From UMGS1649 sp045637095 (GTDB taxonomy: Bacteria > Bacillota > Clostridia > TANB77 > CAG-465): a stretch of DNA of 21,418 nt. The position numbers and the translations under genes were made by a program. The notes beneath the pieces were generated by a model that was not told where the DNA came from, searched no databases, and worked only from the letters and a program-made list of their open reading frames with translations. The stretch is taken from NCBI GenBank assembly GCA_045637095.1, contig JAZTYX010000023.1, positions 1-21,418 of the forward strand, in the 5' to 3' direction. Positions 1 through 7,657 of this stretch are shown here, piece after piece. The first letter of the stretch is position 1, and each line of letters begins with the position of its first letter.

Positions 1-67
1 TTCCCACAACAAAAAATAATATTAACGATCCTCCAAATAATATTTTATATAATGTTTCTGTTCTCAT
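1..67 (-). CDS. 5' fragment of a membrane or secreted protein gene (truncated by window edge)
   Basis: An ATG at 67 on the minus strand is preceded by an AGGTGAG-type Shine-Dalgarno (complement of about 71-79). The 22 visible residues start MRTETLYKILFGG and continue into a hydrophobic run (SLILFFVVG) that leaves the window, so the N-terminus looks like a signal anchor or first membrane helix. It lies 37 nt downstream of the comEC stop on the same strand with no terminator visible between them, so co-transcription with comEC is plausible. Too little is visible to name it. Confidence 0.6.
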   Translation of the reverse strand, partial: MRTETLYKILFGGSLILFFVVG

Positions 68-104
68 ATTCTCACCTATCTTTAAGAATATTTTGAACAG
101 TTTT

Positions 105-2351
105 TTATAATTTATTCAGATTAAATTTAATATATCCGATTTTTTCTGTTATATATATTTGCACGTTATTTTCTTTCAAAACTTCTATAACCTCTTTATG
201 TGGATGACCATAGTATTTTTCTTTCGCAGAAATCACTGCATACTTAGGTAATACCTTTTCTACATATTCTTCACTAGTAGAAGTTTTAGAACCATGATGT
301 CCAACCTTTAATATTTCTATACTATTAAGTAAATTAGTATTGCTATATTTTTCTAAAAGTATTTTTTCTGTTTCATGTGTCGCATCTCCCATATATATAA
401 CATCTTTATCTTTTACGCTAATCTTACAAACTAACGAATTTGTATTTAGTCCCTCTTTATCTTCCTTAGATAATATTCCCTTAGTATTAGGTAACAAAAT
501 TTGTACTTGTATATCTCCGAAACTAAATTTGTCCCCAGCTTCCACACATATGGTTTCCAAATTATATTCTTTTACTATCCTTAAAAAATTAATATATTCG
601 TTTGTTTCATTAAATGGTTTAGCATAAATTATTTTTTCTACTCCATATTGCTTAACAAAATTCTCTAACCCATTAATATGATCACTATGCATATGAGACA
701 GTATAACTGCATCTATTTTCTTTATATTCATCATTTTGAAATATCCATTTATACTGTTATATGCAAGTGTTGTTTTCATCGAACCAATATCTACAACAAC
801 CATATTTTCTCCGCTTTTTATTAAGGAAATCTCCCCTTGGCCAACATTAAAGAAAGATATGTAATTATCTAAATATTTGAAATATATATTTGAAACCAAA
901 ATATACAATATAAACAAAAATATACAGACATATTGTAGTGTGGTATATTTTTTTAGTTTTAGTTTCTTTGTAGTATATACTTTTGTTAAATACAATCTCA
1001 GATATATTAAAAACACAGATATATAATATGTTAGAATTGCAACAATATTTAAGTCCATTACATTAATTTCCAAAGAAATATGCCTAAAGAAATTAATTAA
1101 AAACAAAAGTATCATTATACAAAAGCTTAATAGCTTAACTAATATGTATGAACCAACTGGTACCCAAGAAGCAACAACGTATACCGAACCAATAGTTGTT
1201 ATTACACTTGAAATCAACCCACAAAACACATTAGATAATATGCTTGTTAAAGATATTAAATTAAAAGAATTTATTTGAACCGGAAAGATTAAAATCTGAA
1301 CAGATAATGTTAAAGATAAATTTGTTAAAAGTATATCTAATATAGACTTAATACTTTTACTTTTCACTTTTAATAGTACTTTTTGTTTTGCATCTGTAAA
1401 ATACGGATTAAACAAAACAATTCCTAAAGTTGCTAAAACAGATAGAATAAATCCTGTGTTTAATATGCTAAAAGGTGTATAAATTAGAATTAATAGTATA
1501 GTTATTAAAAGATTTCTAATGGCGCTTCTTTCTTTTCCACTCTTTCTTTTTTCTAGGCTTTGTAACGTACATATTATACACATTATCCCCGCTCTTAAAG
1601 TAGATAGACTTGCTCCTGTAAGTATTATATATACAGTTATTAACATTATACTTAAAAGTTTACTCATATTTTTCTTTAACTTACATAGATTAAATACTAT
1701 TGTTATTACTGTTACTAACCCTACTATATTAGAACCTGAAATAGCCATCATATGACTTACGCCTGCTTTTTCAAAGTCCATTTTTATTCCTTCATCTATA
1801 TCTAGTGTATCTCCATAAATTATGCTTTTAGCTATAGAAGAATATTTATCATCCATATATTTATCTAAAGTTTTGCCTAAATATTCTTTATACATATGTA
1901 TACATTTTATTACTTTCTCTTTAAGATTTAATTTATGTTCTACTTTACCTATTATTTTGTTTGCTACTATTTCGCCACAAATATTATTAGAATACAAATA
2001 ATATCTATAATTAAACTCTCCTGGATTATTCATAATCTCTGGTATTTGTATCTTACCATTTATTTTAATAACATCCCCATATTTTAGCTTTGTATATTCA
2101 TCCCACTTAGTTACATCTATTTCATCTGATATATATAACTTTAATATGAACTTATGATTAAACTTTTCTCCTATCCTTACATTGTATGCAACTGAATTTT
2201 CTGTTATCTTTCTTAACGTTTCCACATATACCTTCTCATTAGAAATATATTTATCTTCTGGATACTTGTTTATAAAAAGAATTACCTTAGAAATAACTAA
2301 TACGATTAAAATTATTGAAATTAAAATTGAACCTTTATTTATATTTTTCAT
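105..2351 (-). CDS. comEC: ComEC/Rec2-family DNA uptake channel protein
   Basis: A 748-aa polytopic membrane protein with the ComEC layout. An N-terminal membrane anchor (about 8-28) is followed by a small OB-like region (about 60-130), a central competence domain with many membrane helices (about 190-490), and a C-terminal metallo-beta-lactamase-like domain from about residue 500. The metal-binding HMHSDH motif is at residues 553-558, with a later GHHGSKTS and GHPH, so the C-terminal domain appears catalytically intact. The family forms the channel that brings single-stranded DNA across the cytoplasmic membrane during transformation; the C-terminal domain is thought to be a nuclease. Length is typical. 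The Shine-Dalgarno before the ATG is weak (GAGAAG about 12 nt upstream). No other competence genes are visible, so natural competence is not shown by this window alone. Confidence 0.93.
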   Translation of the reverse strand: MKNINKGSILISIILIVLVISKVILFINKYPEDKYISNEKVYVETLRKITENSVAYNVRIGEKFNHKFILKLYISDEIDVTKWDEYTKLKYGDVIKINGKIQIPEIMNNPGEFNYRYYLYSNNICGEIVANKIIGKVEHKLNLKEKVIKCIHMYKEYLGKTLDKYMDDKYSSIAKSIIYGDTLDIDEGIKMDFEKAGVSHMMAISGSNIVGLVTVITIVFNLCKLKKNMSKLLSIMLITVYIILTGASLSTLRAGIMCIICTLQSLEKRKSGKERSAIRNLLITILLILIYTPFSILNTGFILSVLATLGIVLFNPYFTDAKQKVLLKVKSKSIKSILDILLTNLSLTLSVQILIFPVQINSFNLISLTSILSNVFCGLISSVITTIGSVYVVASWVPVGSYILVKLLSFCIMILLFLINFFRHISLEINVMDLNIVAILTYYISVFLIYLRLYLTKVYTTKKLKLKKYTTLQYVCIFLFILYILVSNIYFKYLDNYISFFNVGQGEISLIKSGENMVVVDIGSMKTTLAYNSINGYFKMMNIKKIDAVILSHMHSDHINGLENFVKQYGVEKIIYAKPFNETNEYINFLRIVKEYNLETICVEAGDKFSFGDIQVQILLPNTKGILSKEDKEGLNTNSLVCKISVKDKDVIYMGDATHETEKILLEKYSNTNLLNSIEILKVGHHGSKTSTSEEYVEKVLPKYAVISAKEKYYGHPHKEVIEVLKENNVQIYITEKIGYIKFNLNKL

Positions 2352-2427
2352 GTTAAAATTATACTTCTCGTTTTAATATTATGCAAAAAATATTTTGTGT
2401 CGAAACGTGTAAGTTATACGCATTTTC

Positions 2428-2455
2428 TTGACTATTCTCCCCTTCGTGATATATA
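2428..2455 (+). promoter_or_regulatory. Sigma-A promoter of the porCDAB operon
   Basis: TTGACT at 2428-2433 and TATATA at 2450-2455 are separated by 16 bp, with an extended -10 TG at 2447-2448. Transcription would start near 2462, downstream of which lie an AGGAGG site (2483-2488) and the porC ATG at 2495. Confidence 0.65.
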
Positions 2456-2494
2456 CTTAAGGTGGTTTATATAATATATACTAGGAGGATTTTT

Positions 2495-3064
2495 ATGATT
2501 GAAATTAGATGGCACGGCCGTGGCGGTCAAGGTGCAAAAACTGCATCATTGTTACTTGCCGACGTTGCTTTTAATACTGGAAAATATATTCAAGGATTTC
2601 CTGAATACGGTCCTGAAAGAATGGGTGCACCACTTACTGCATATAACAGAATAGATGATGAACCTATAAGAATACACTCTAACATATATGAACCAAACTA
2701 TGTAGTTGTTGTAGACGACACATTAGTTGGTCCTGTAGATGTTGCAAAAGGAATAGATAAGGGTGGTGCAATTCTTATAAACAGTTCTTTAGAGCCTTCT
2801 GTAATAAAGGAAAAACTTAAAGATGTAAATGTAAAAATATATACAATAGACGCTTCTAAAATAGCGATTGAAACAATTGGTTCTAACTTCCCTAACACTG
2901 CACTTCTTGCTGCTATTATTAAAGTTACAGGATTAATGTCTAAAGAAGATTTAGAAAAAAATATGTTAGATTCATTTAAACACAAATTTGCTAAAAAACC
3001 TGAAGTAATTGAACCTAATATGCAAGCTGTACGACGCGCATATGATGAAGTTAAGGAGGTATAA
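2495..3064 (+). CDS. porC: Pyruvate:ferredoxin oxidoreductase, gamma subunit
   Basis: A 189-aa gamma subunit of a four-subunit 2-oxoacid:ferredoxin oxidoreductase. It begins MIEIRWHGRGGQGAKTA, the conserved start of the family, and carries the GPERMGAP motif about 40 residues in. The gamma domain helps bind CoA and assemble the complex that converts pyruvate and CoA to acetyl-CoA, CO2 and reduced ferredoxin. The ATG at 2495 is preferred to the in-frame GTG at 2462. It has AGGAGG 6 nt upstream and matches the family N-terminus, and the GTG coincides with the predicted transcription start. It is the first gene of a tight porC-porD-porA-porB operon, with porD starting 2 nt after the stop. Substrate (pyruvate rather than a branched-chain 2-oxoacid) is inferred from overall resemblance. 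Confidence 0.93.
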   Translation: MIEIRWHGRGGQGAKTASLLLADVAFNTGKYIQGFPEYGPERMGAPLTAYNRIDDEPIRIHSNIYEPNYVVVVDDTLVGPVDVAKGIDKGGAILINSSLEPSVIKEKLKDVNVKIYTIDASKIAIETIGSNFPNTALLAAIIKVTGLMSKEDLEKNMLDSFKHKFAKKPEVIEPNMQAVRRAYDEVKEV

Positions 3065-3066
3065 CA

Positions 3067-3360
3067 ATGGTAACAGATAAAATGGGGGCTCGTGAACTTC
3101 CTTTAGCTGGTATTATTACTGAATCTGGCAACTCAGAAAAATTTAATACTGGCGAATGGAGAAACAAAAGACCTGTTCACGATAAAGAAAAATGCAAACA
3201 CTGCATGATGTGTATATTACCTTGTCCAGATAACGCTACTTGCCACAAAGATGGAGTTATGACAGGTATAGATTATACTAAATGTAAAGGCTGTGGAATA
3301 TGTGCAAGCGTATGTCCGTTTAAAGCTATACATATGGAAGATGAAGGAGGTAATAACTAA
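3067..3360 (+). CDS. porD: Pyruvate:ferredoxin oxidoreductase, delta (ferredoxin-like) subunit
   Basis: A 97-aa protein with two ferredoxin-type [4Fe-4S] motifs. The first is C43-x2-C46-x2-C49-x3-C53 (CKHCMMCILPCP) and the second C73-x2-C76-x2-C79-x3-C83 (CKGCGICASVCP). As in other delta subunits, these clusters pass electrons from the thiamine-pyrophosphate active site of the beta subunit to external ferredoxin. The N-terminal ~35 residues are the usual non-ferredoxin extension of PorD. Its stop overlaps the porA start by one base (TAATG), which suggests translational coupling. Length and gene order are typical. Confidence 0.94.
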   Translation: MVTDKMGARELPLAGIITESGNSEKFNTGEWRNKRPVHDKEKCKHCMMCILPCPDNATCHKDGVMTGIDYTKCKGCGICASVCPFKAIHMEDEGGNN

Positions 3361-4535
3361 TGGCTATAAAAGAAAGACTTAGCGGTAATGAAGCTGTAGC
3401 TTATGCCATGAAGCAAATAAACCCAGATGTTGTTCCGGTATATCCAATTACACCTTCAACAGAAATACCACAATATTTCTCATCATTTGTTGCTAATGGA
3501 ACAGTAGATACAGAATTTGTTCCAGTTGAAAGCGAACATAGTGCAATGTCTGCAGCTATTGGTGCTTCAGCAGCTGGTGCAAGAGTAATGTCTGCCACTT
3601 CTTCTCAAGGATTAGCACTTATGTATGAAATGTTATATATAGCAAGCGGGATGAGACTTCCAATAGTTTTAACTTGTGTAAACAGAGCAATATCTGCTCC
3701 AATTAACATACACAACGATCACTCAGATTCCATGGGTGCTAGAGACTGTGGTTTCATACAACTATACTGTGAAACAAACCAAGAAGCTTATGATAACATC
3801 ATAATGGCAGTAAAAATTGCAGAACAAGCAAAACTACCAGTTATGGTTTGCTATGATGGTTTCATTACTTCTCACTCAGTAGAAAATATTGAGCTTTTAG
3901 AAGATGAAAAAGTTAAAAAATTTGTTGGAGAATATACTCCAGAACATTATCTATTAAATCCATACGAACATGTTTCAATGGGACCTTTAGATTTACAAAA
4001 CTATTTCTTTGAGCACAGAAAACAATTAGCTGATGCTATGGTAGATGCTAAAGATGTAATTGCTAAAGTTTCTAAAGAATTTGGAGATATTTCTGGTAGA
4101 TACTATACAGAATTTGAATCATACAAATTAGATGATGCAGAATATGGTCTTGTTGTTCTAAACTCAACAGCCGGTACTGCAAAAACTGTAGTAGACAAGT
4201 TAAGAAACGAAGGTGTAAAAGTAGGACTTCTTAAACCTAGAATGTTTAGACCTATGCCACATAAAGAATTTGCAGATAATCTTAAACATCTAAAAGCTTT
4301 AGCTGTTATGGATAAAGCAGACAGCGTAAACGGGATGTCTGGTCCTATGTATACAGAACTTGTTACTGCACTTCATAAAAACAATGTGCAACTACCAGTT
4401 TCAAACTACATATATGGTTTAGGCGGCAGAGATGTAAAAGCTACAGATATTGAAAAAGTATTTAGAGATATACTTACAGCTAAAGATGACAAAGAAAAAA
4501 TAAATGGTACTTACTACCTTGGTGTAAGAGAATAG
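3360..4535 (+). CDS. porA: Pyruvate:ferredoxin oxidoreductase, alpha subunit
   Basis: A 391-aa alpha subunit. The signature YPITPSTEIPQ (residues 28-38) is followed by a conserved ESEHSAMSAAIGAS segment that belongs to the pyrimidine-binding half of the thiamine-pyrophosphate site. The C-terminal part (from about 255, VVLNSTAGTAKTVVDKL) is the transketolase C-like domain. It pairs with PorB to form the active site that decarboxylates the 2-oxoacid. The start overlaps the porD stop, with an AGGAGG site inside the end of porD. Such enzymes are oxygen-sensitive, which fits an anaerobe. Confidence 0.95.
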   Translation: MAIKERLSGNEAVAYAMKQINPDVVPVYPITPSTEIPQYFSSFVANGTVDTEFVPVESEHSAMSAAIGASAAGARVMSATSSQGLALMYEMLYIASGMRLPIVLTCVNRAISAPINIHNDHSDSMGARDCGFIQLYCETNQEAYDNIIMAVKIAEQAKLPVMVCYDGFITSHSVENIELLEDEKVKKFVGEYTPEHYLLNPYEHVSMGPLDLQNYFFEHRKQLADAMVDAKDVIAKVSKEFGDISGRYYTEFESYKLDDAEYGLVVLNSTAGTAKTVVDKLRNEGVKVGLLKPRMFRPMPHKEFADNLKHLKALAVMDKADSVNGMSGPMYTELVTALHKNNVQLPVSNYIYGLGGRDVKATDIEKVFRDILTAKDDKEKINGTYYLGVRE

Positions 4536-4544
4536 GAGGAAATC

Positions 4545-5495
4545 ATGGCATATAATTTAAAAGAAGTCGTAAATAAAAAAATAAGATTTACTAGCGGTCA
4601 TAGAATGTGTGCTGGTTGTGGTGCTCCTCCTGCAGTAAAAACAATATTACTTGCAGTTAAGCCTGAAGATGAAGTTGTAGTTACTAGTGCTACTGGATGT
4701 TTAGAAGTATCTAGTTGTATATATCCATACACTTCATGGAAAGATGCTTCATTTATACACAGTGCATTCGAAAACGCAGGAGCTACTTGCTCTGGTGTTG
4801 AAGCTGCATATAACGCACTTAAAAGAAAAGGTAAAGTAAATAAAACTACTAAATTTATAGCATTTGGTGGTGATGGTGGTACTTATGATATAGGGTTACA
4901 AAGCTTATCTGGTGCTATGGAAAGAGGCCATGATATGGTTTATGTTTGCTACGATAACGGAGCATATATGAACACAGGTACTCAACGTTCTTCTGCTACT
5001 CCACACTATGCAGATACAACAACAGCTCCTGCTGGAAAGGTGTCTGGTGGTAAAGGACAACAAAGAAAAGATTTAACTGAAATAATGGTTAAACACAATA
5101 TTCCTTATGTTGCACAAACTGCTATGTATGGTAACTTTAAGGATATTTATGAGAAATCAGAAAAAGCAATATATACAGAAGGGCCTGCATTCTTAAATAC
5201 ATTAGCACCTTGTCCTAGAGGCTGGGGTTATGATCCTAAAGATTTAATACTTATTGAGAAACTTGCAGTCGAAACTTGTTTCTGGCCACTTTACGAAGTT
5301 GTTAATGGTGTGTATAAAGTAAACTACAAACCAGCAAAAAAACTTCCAATTGAAGAATTCTTAAAACCACAAAAAAGATTCAAACACCTATTTAAAGAAG
5401 GTAATGAATGGATGATTGAAGAAATACAAAAAGAAGTAGATAAAAAATGGGAATACCTACTTTCTATGGAAGAATTAACAAACAAAGAAGGTTAA
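4545..5495 (+). CDS. porB: Pyruvate:ferredoxin oxidoreductase, beta (TPP-binding) subunit
   Basis: A 316-aa beta subunit. Cysteines C22, C25 (MCAGCG), C52 (ATGCLEVS) and C223 (APCPRG) match the four ligands of the family's proximal [4Fe-4S] cluster. The thiamine-pyrophosphate/Mg motif is GDGGTYDIG (109-117) with N138 in the YDNGAYMNTG segment. It starts 9 nt after porA behind an AGGAGG site. It ends the operon; a hairpin terminator follows 22 nt downstream. All four subunits look intact, so the complex should be functional. Confidence 0.95.
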   Translation: MAYNLKEVVNKKIRFTSGHRMCAGCGAPPAVKTILLAVKPEDEVVVTSATGCLEVSSCIYPYTSWKDASFIHSAFENAGATCSGVEAAYNALKRKGKVNKTTKFIAFGGDGGTYDIGLQSLSGAMERGHDMVYVCYDNGAYMNTGTQRSSATPHYADTTTAPAGKVSGGKGQQRKDLTEIMVKHNIPYVAQTAMYGNFKDIYEKSEKAIYTEGPAFLNTLAPCPRGWGYDPKDLILIEKLAVETCFWPLYEVVNGVYKVNYKPAKKLPIEEFLKPQKRFKHLFKEGNEWMIEEIQKEVDKKWEYLLSMEELTNKEG

Positions 5496-5516
5496 TATAA
5501 AACAAAATACTAATTT

Positions 5517-5551
5517 AGAGAATGGTTATTTACCATTCTCTTTTTGTTTTT
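5517..5551 (+). terminator. Rho-independent terminator of porCDAB
   Basis: A perfect 10-bp stem, AGAGAATGGT (5517-5526) with ACCATTCTCT (5532-5541), encloses a 5-nt loop and runs into a T-rich tract (TTTTGTTTTT). Confidence 0.88.
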
Positions 5552-5572
5552 AACATTTTGTTAATATGTCTA

Positions 5573-5601
5573 TTGACTTTTATGTTAACTTATGCTATAA
5601 T
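5573..5601 (+). promoter_or_regulatory. Strong sigma-A promoter before the 532-aa protein gene
   Basis: TTGACT (5573-5578), a 17-bp spacer and a perfect TATAAT (5596-5601) with an extended -10 TG at 5593-5594. The next gene begins at 5661 behind an AAAGGAG site. With the terminator just upstream this makes the 5661-7551 pair an independent transcription unit. Confidence 0.82.
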
Positions 5602-5660
5602 TATAAATGTGTTAAGACATAGTCCAAATAATAATTTAAAAGGAGTATTAAAAACTAATT

Positions 5661-7259
5661 ATGGCAAACACAATCAAATTCTCAGTAGCTGGTCTCGTGA
5701 CCGCATTCTTCGCATGGCTGATTTATTATCTTGCTATGCCCGCAGCAAATCTCGGAAACCCTGGTTTCTGGTGGTACATGATCGGAGTTGGAGCAATCCT
5801 TACCGTATGTCTCGCTGTCGCAGGTCTTTGGGATGAGATATTCATTCCTGCCTTCGTATCTGGCGGACTTACAGTTCTGATGCTCGTAATTCTTATCATC
5901 GGCGCAATTGCAGGTTCTGCAATGTTCTCTTCTTCCAAGTACTACAATCGTCTTGAAGTCGAAAATACTACGTTTGAACAAGAGTTCAGCGAAGTAGACT
6001 GGAACACTGTTCCTCAAATCGACAAAGACAGCTCTATGATTCTTGGTAAGAGAAAAATGGGTACCCTTACAGATATGGTTTCTCAGTTCAATGTTATGGA
6101 CGAGTATACTATTATCAACTACAACGGTTCTCCTGTACGCGTATCGCCTCTTGGCTATGCAGGCTTCTTTAAATACAACAATAACAAAGTAAATGGTATC
6201 CCCGGATACGTACTTGTTAACGGCGTAACTAAGGAAGCTCAGTACATTGAACTTGAAGAGGGTATGCAGTACTCCCCTAGCTCCTACTGGGGTAAGGACC
6301 TTAAGAGATATCTTCGTAGAAACTTTAGAAGCACCATGTTTGGTGAATTTTCTTTTGAAGTAGATGACGAAGGTAAGCCTTATTGGATCGTTCCTACCTA
6401 CAAGTATGGTGCAGGCATTGGCGGCGCTAAGACTCCTACCGGTTGTATTACCGTAGATCCTGTTTCCGGTAAACTTCACTCCTATTCTTTGGATGAAGTT
6501 CCTGAATGGATTGACGCAGCGCTTGATCCTCAGATGACAGTCAGCATGATTGATTCTTGGGGCAAGTATGCAGACGGTTTCTTCAACACATGGTTTGGTC
6601 AAAAGGGCGTAAAGAAGTCCACCGAGGGTTACAACTATGTAACTATTGGCAATGATGTTTACCTTTACACTGGTATTACCTCTGTCGTAGCTGACGAGTC
6701 TAACATCGGTTTCATTTTGGTAAACATGAGAACAGGTACAGCAAAGTACTTTGAGCTTGATTCTGCAGAAGAATATTCTGCTATGGATTCTGCAAAAGGT
6801 GCAGTACAGCACTTGAACTACACCGCAACATTCCCCATTCTCATCAGTGTAGATGGCAAACCCACTTACTTCTTGAGTCTTAAGGATGCTGCTGGTCTCG
6901 TAAAGATGTATGCATTTGTATCAGTACAAAACATTCAGCAGGTTAGCGTAACTGACGCTTCTCAAGGCGTAGAAGTTGCTCTTAGCAACTATATGAAGCT
7001 TGTAAACAATGGTCTTAACACAACCCCTGACACAGAAGCTGAAGCACAAACCACTGATGTTGTTGTAACTGAAATTTACACTGCAATCATCGAAGGCAAC
7101 TCGTACTACTACATCATTGCTGACGAAGTTTTGTATGTATCACCCATTTCGGCTGGACAGTATGTACTTCCTATTCTTAAAGCCGGAGACACTGTAAGCA
7201 TTACCTACCTTGAGAACGCATCTCATAGACAGGTATTAAAAATCACGGAGAAAAACTAA
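5661..7259 (+). CDS. Unrecognised membrane-anchored protein with large extracytoplasmic domain
   Basis: A 532-aa protein that I do not recognise. The N-terminus carries three hydrophobic segments (about 7-26, 37-58 and 62-89). They are followed by a soluble, probably extracytoplasmic domain of about 440 residues with one cysteine (in PTGCITVD). The soluble part is rich in beta-hairpin-like 'value, Gly, aromatic' segments such as GIPGYVLVN, PYWIVPTYKYG and VDPVSGKLHSY, loosely like PepSY-type repeats; that likeness is weak. Codons are clearly GC-richer than in por or tex: the line 6361-6420 has 27 of 60 G+C. The gene has its own promoter, and an AbrB-like gene follows one base after its stop, so they are co-transcribed. 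Transfer from a GC-richer relative is an inference from composition. No function is claimed. Confidence 0.85.
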   Translation: MANTIKFSVAGLVTAFFAWLIYYLAMPAANLGNPGFWWYMIGVGAILTVCLAVAGLWDEIFIPAFVSGGLTVLMLVILIIGAIAGSAMFSSSKYYNRLEVENTTFEQEFSEVDWNTVPQIDKDSSMILGKRKMGTLTDMVSQFNVMDEYTIINYNGSPVRVSPLGYAGFFKYNNNKVNGIPGYVLVNGVTKEAQYIELEEGMQYSPSSYWGKDLKRYLRRNFRSTMFGEFSFEVDDEGKPYWIVPTYKYGAGIGGAKTPTGCITVDPVSGKLHSYSLDEVPEWIDAALDPQMTVSMIDSWGKYADGFFNTWFGQKGVKKSTEGYNYVTIGNDVYLYTGITSVVADESNIGFILVNMRTGTAKYFELDSAEEYSAMDSAKGAVQHLNYTATFPILISVDGKPTYFLSLKDAAGLVKMYAFVSVQNIQQVSVTDASQGVEVALSNYMKLVNNGLNTTPDTEAEAQTTDVVVTEIYTAIIEGNSYYYIIADEVLYVSPISAGQYVLPILKAGDTVSITYLENASHRQVLKITEKN

Positions 7260-7260
7260 T

Positions 7261-7551
7261 ATGACATCTATGGATAAACAAAACAGACTCACGATCACTG
7301 AGAACATTCGCGATATCGTAAATTTGGATTTCACTCAAGAAATTCGGATATACTTAAATATTGCAGATGGCAACACCATTCTTCTTTCGAATGATAAAGA
7401 ACTTGACCTTCCCTGCTTTGGGGTTGTAGGCTTTGATGCTAAACACAGGTTCTTCATTCCCAAGGAGATACGCGAATATCTTGAAATTACACCCGAAAGC
7501 AAACTCTTGGTTTACTCCAAGAAAGGAACTCTGGTTATTCATAAGGTATAA
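7261..7551 (+). CDS. Small protein with two AbrB/MraZ-like DNA-binding half-domains
   Basis: A 96-aa protein that appears to contain two swapped-hairpin (SpoVT/AbrB-type) units. Residues ~4-45 begin MDKQNRLTITENIRDIVNL. Residues ~53-96 begin VVGFDAKHRFFIPKEIREYLEI and end with a hydrophobic strand (LVIHKV). Both start with the 'D-x-x-x-R-x-x-I/P-x-x-I-R' pattern typical of AbrB and MraZ, and a tandem copy in one short chain is the MraZ layout. It lacks the usual MraZ length (about 140 aa) and dcw context, so mraZ is not assigned. It is coupled to the 532-aa gene and shares its GC-richer codon usage. A transcriptional regulator of this unit is the simplest guess. Confidence 0.72.
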   Translation: MTSMDKQNRLTITENIRDIVNLDFTQEIRIYLNIADGNTILLSNDKELDLPCFGVVGFDAKHRFFIPKEIREYLEITPESKLLVYSKKGTLVIHKV

Positions 7552-7571
7552 CGCAACACTCTATTCCAGCA

Positions 7572-7607
7572 AGCAAGCCCGTACAACAGTACGGGCTTGC
7601 TCTTTTA
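7572..7607 (+). terminator. Rho-independent terminator after the AbrB-like gene
   Basis: A perfect 13-bp stem (7572-7584 with 7589-7601; core GCAAGCCCGTAC), an AACA loop and a following CTTTTATT tract. Confidence 0.9.
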
Positions 7608-7639
7608 TTATCTACTATTATTTATTATCTGCTATTATT
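7605..7639 (+). repeat. Short AT-rich tandem repeat between convergent genes
   Basis: Two overlapping 18-nt copies of TTATTATCTACTATTATT (7605-7622 and 7622-7639, period 17, one A/G mismatch) followed by a degenerate third. It lies between the upstream terminator and the tex stop codon. No function is evident. Confidence 0.55.
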
Positions 7640-7657
7640 TACTATATTTATGTATTA

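Noticed and set aside
2462..2494. Upstream GTG start for the PFOR gamma subunit
   Set aside because: It coincides with the predicted transcription start, and the AGGAGG site would be inside the coding region; the ATG at 2495 fits the family start.
5682..6812. Long 376-codon open frame on the minus strand
   Set aside because: It lies wholly antisense to the 532-aa gene, has no ribosome site or promoter, and its Cys/Arg-rich translation looks like a reverse-frame shadow.
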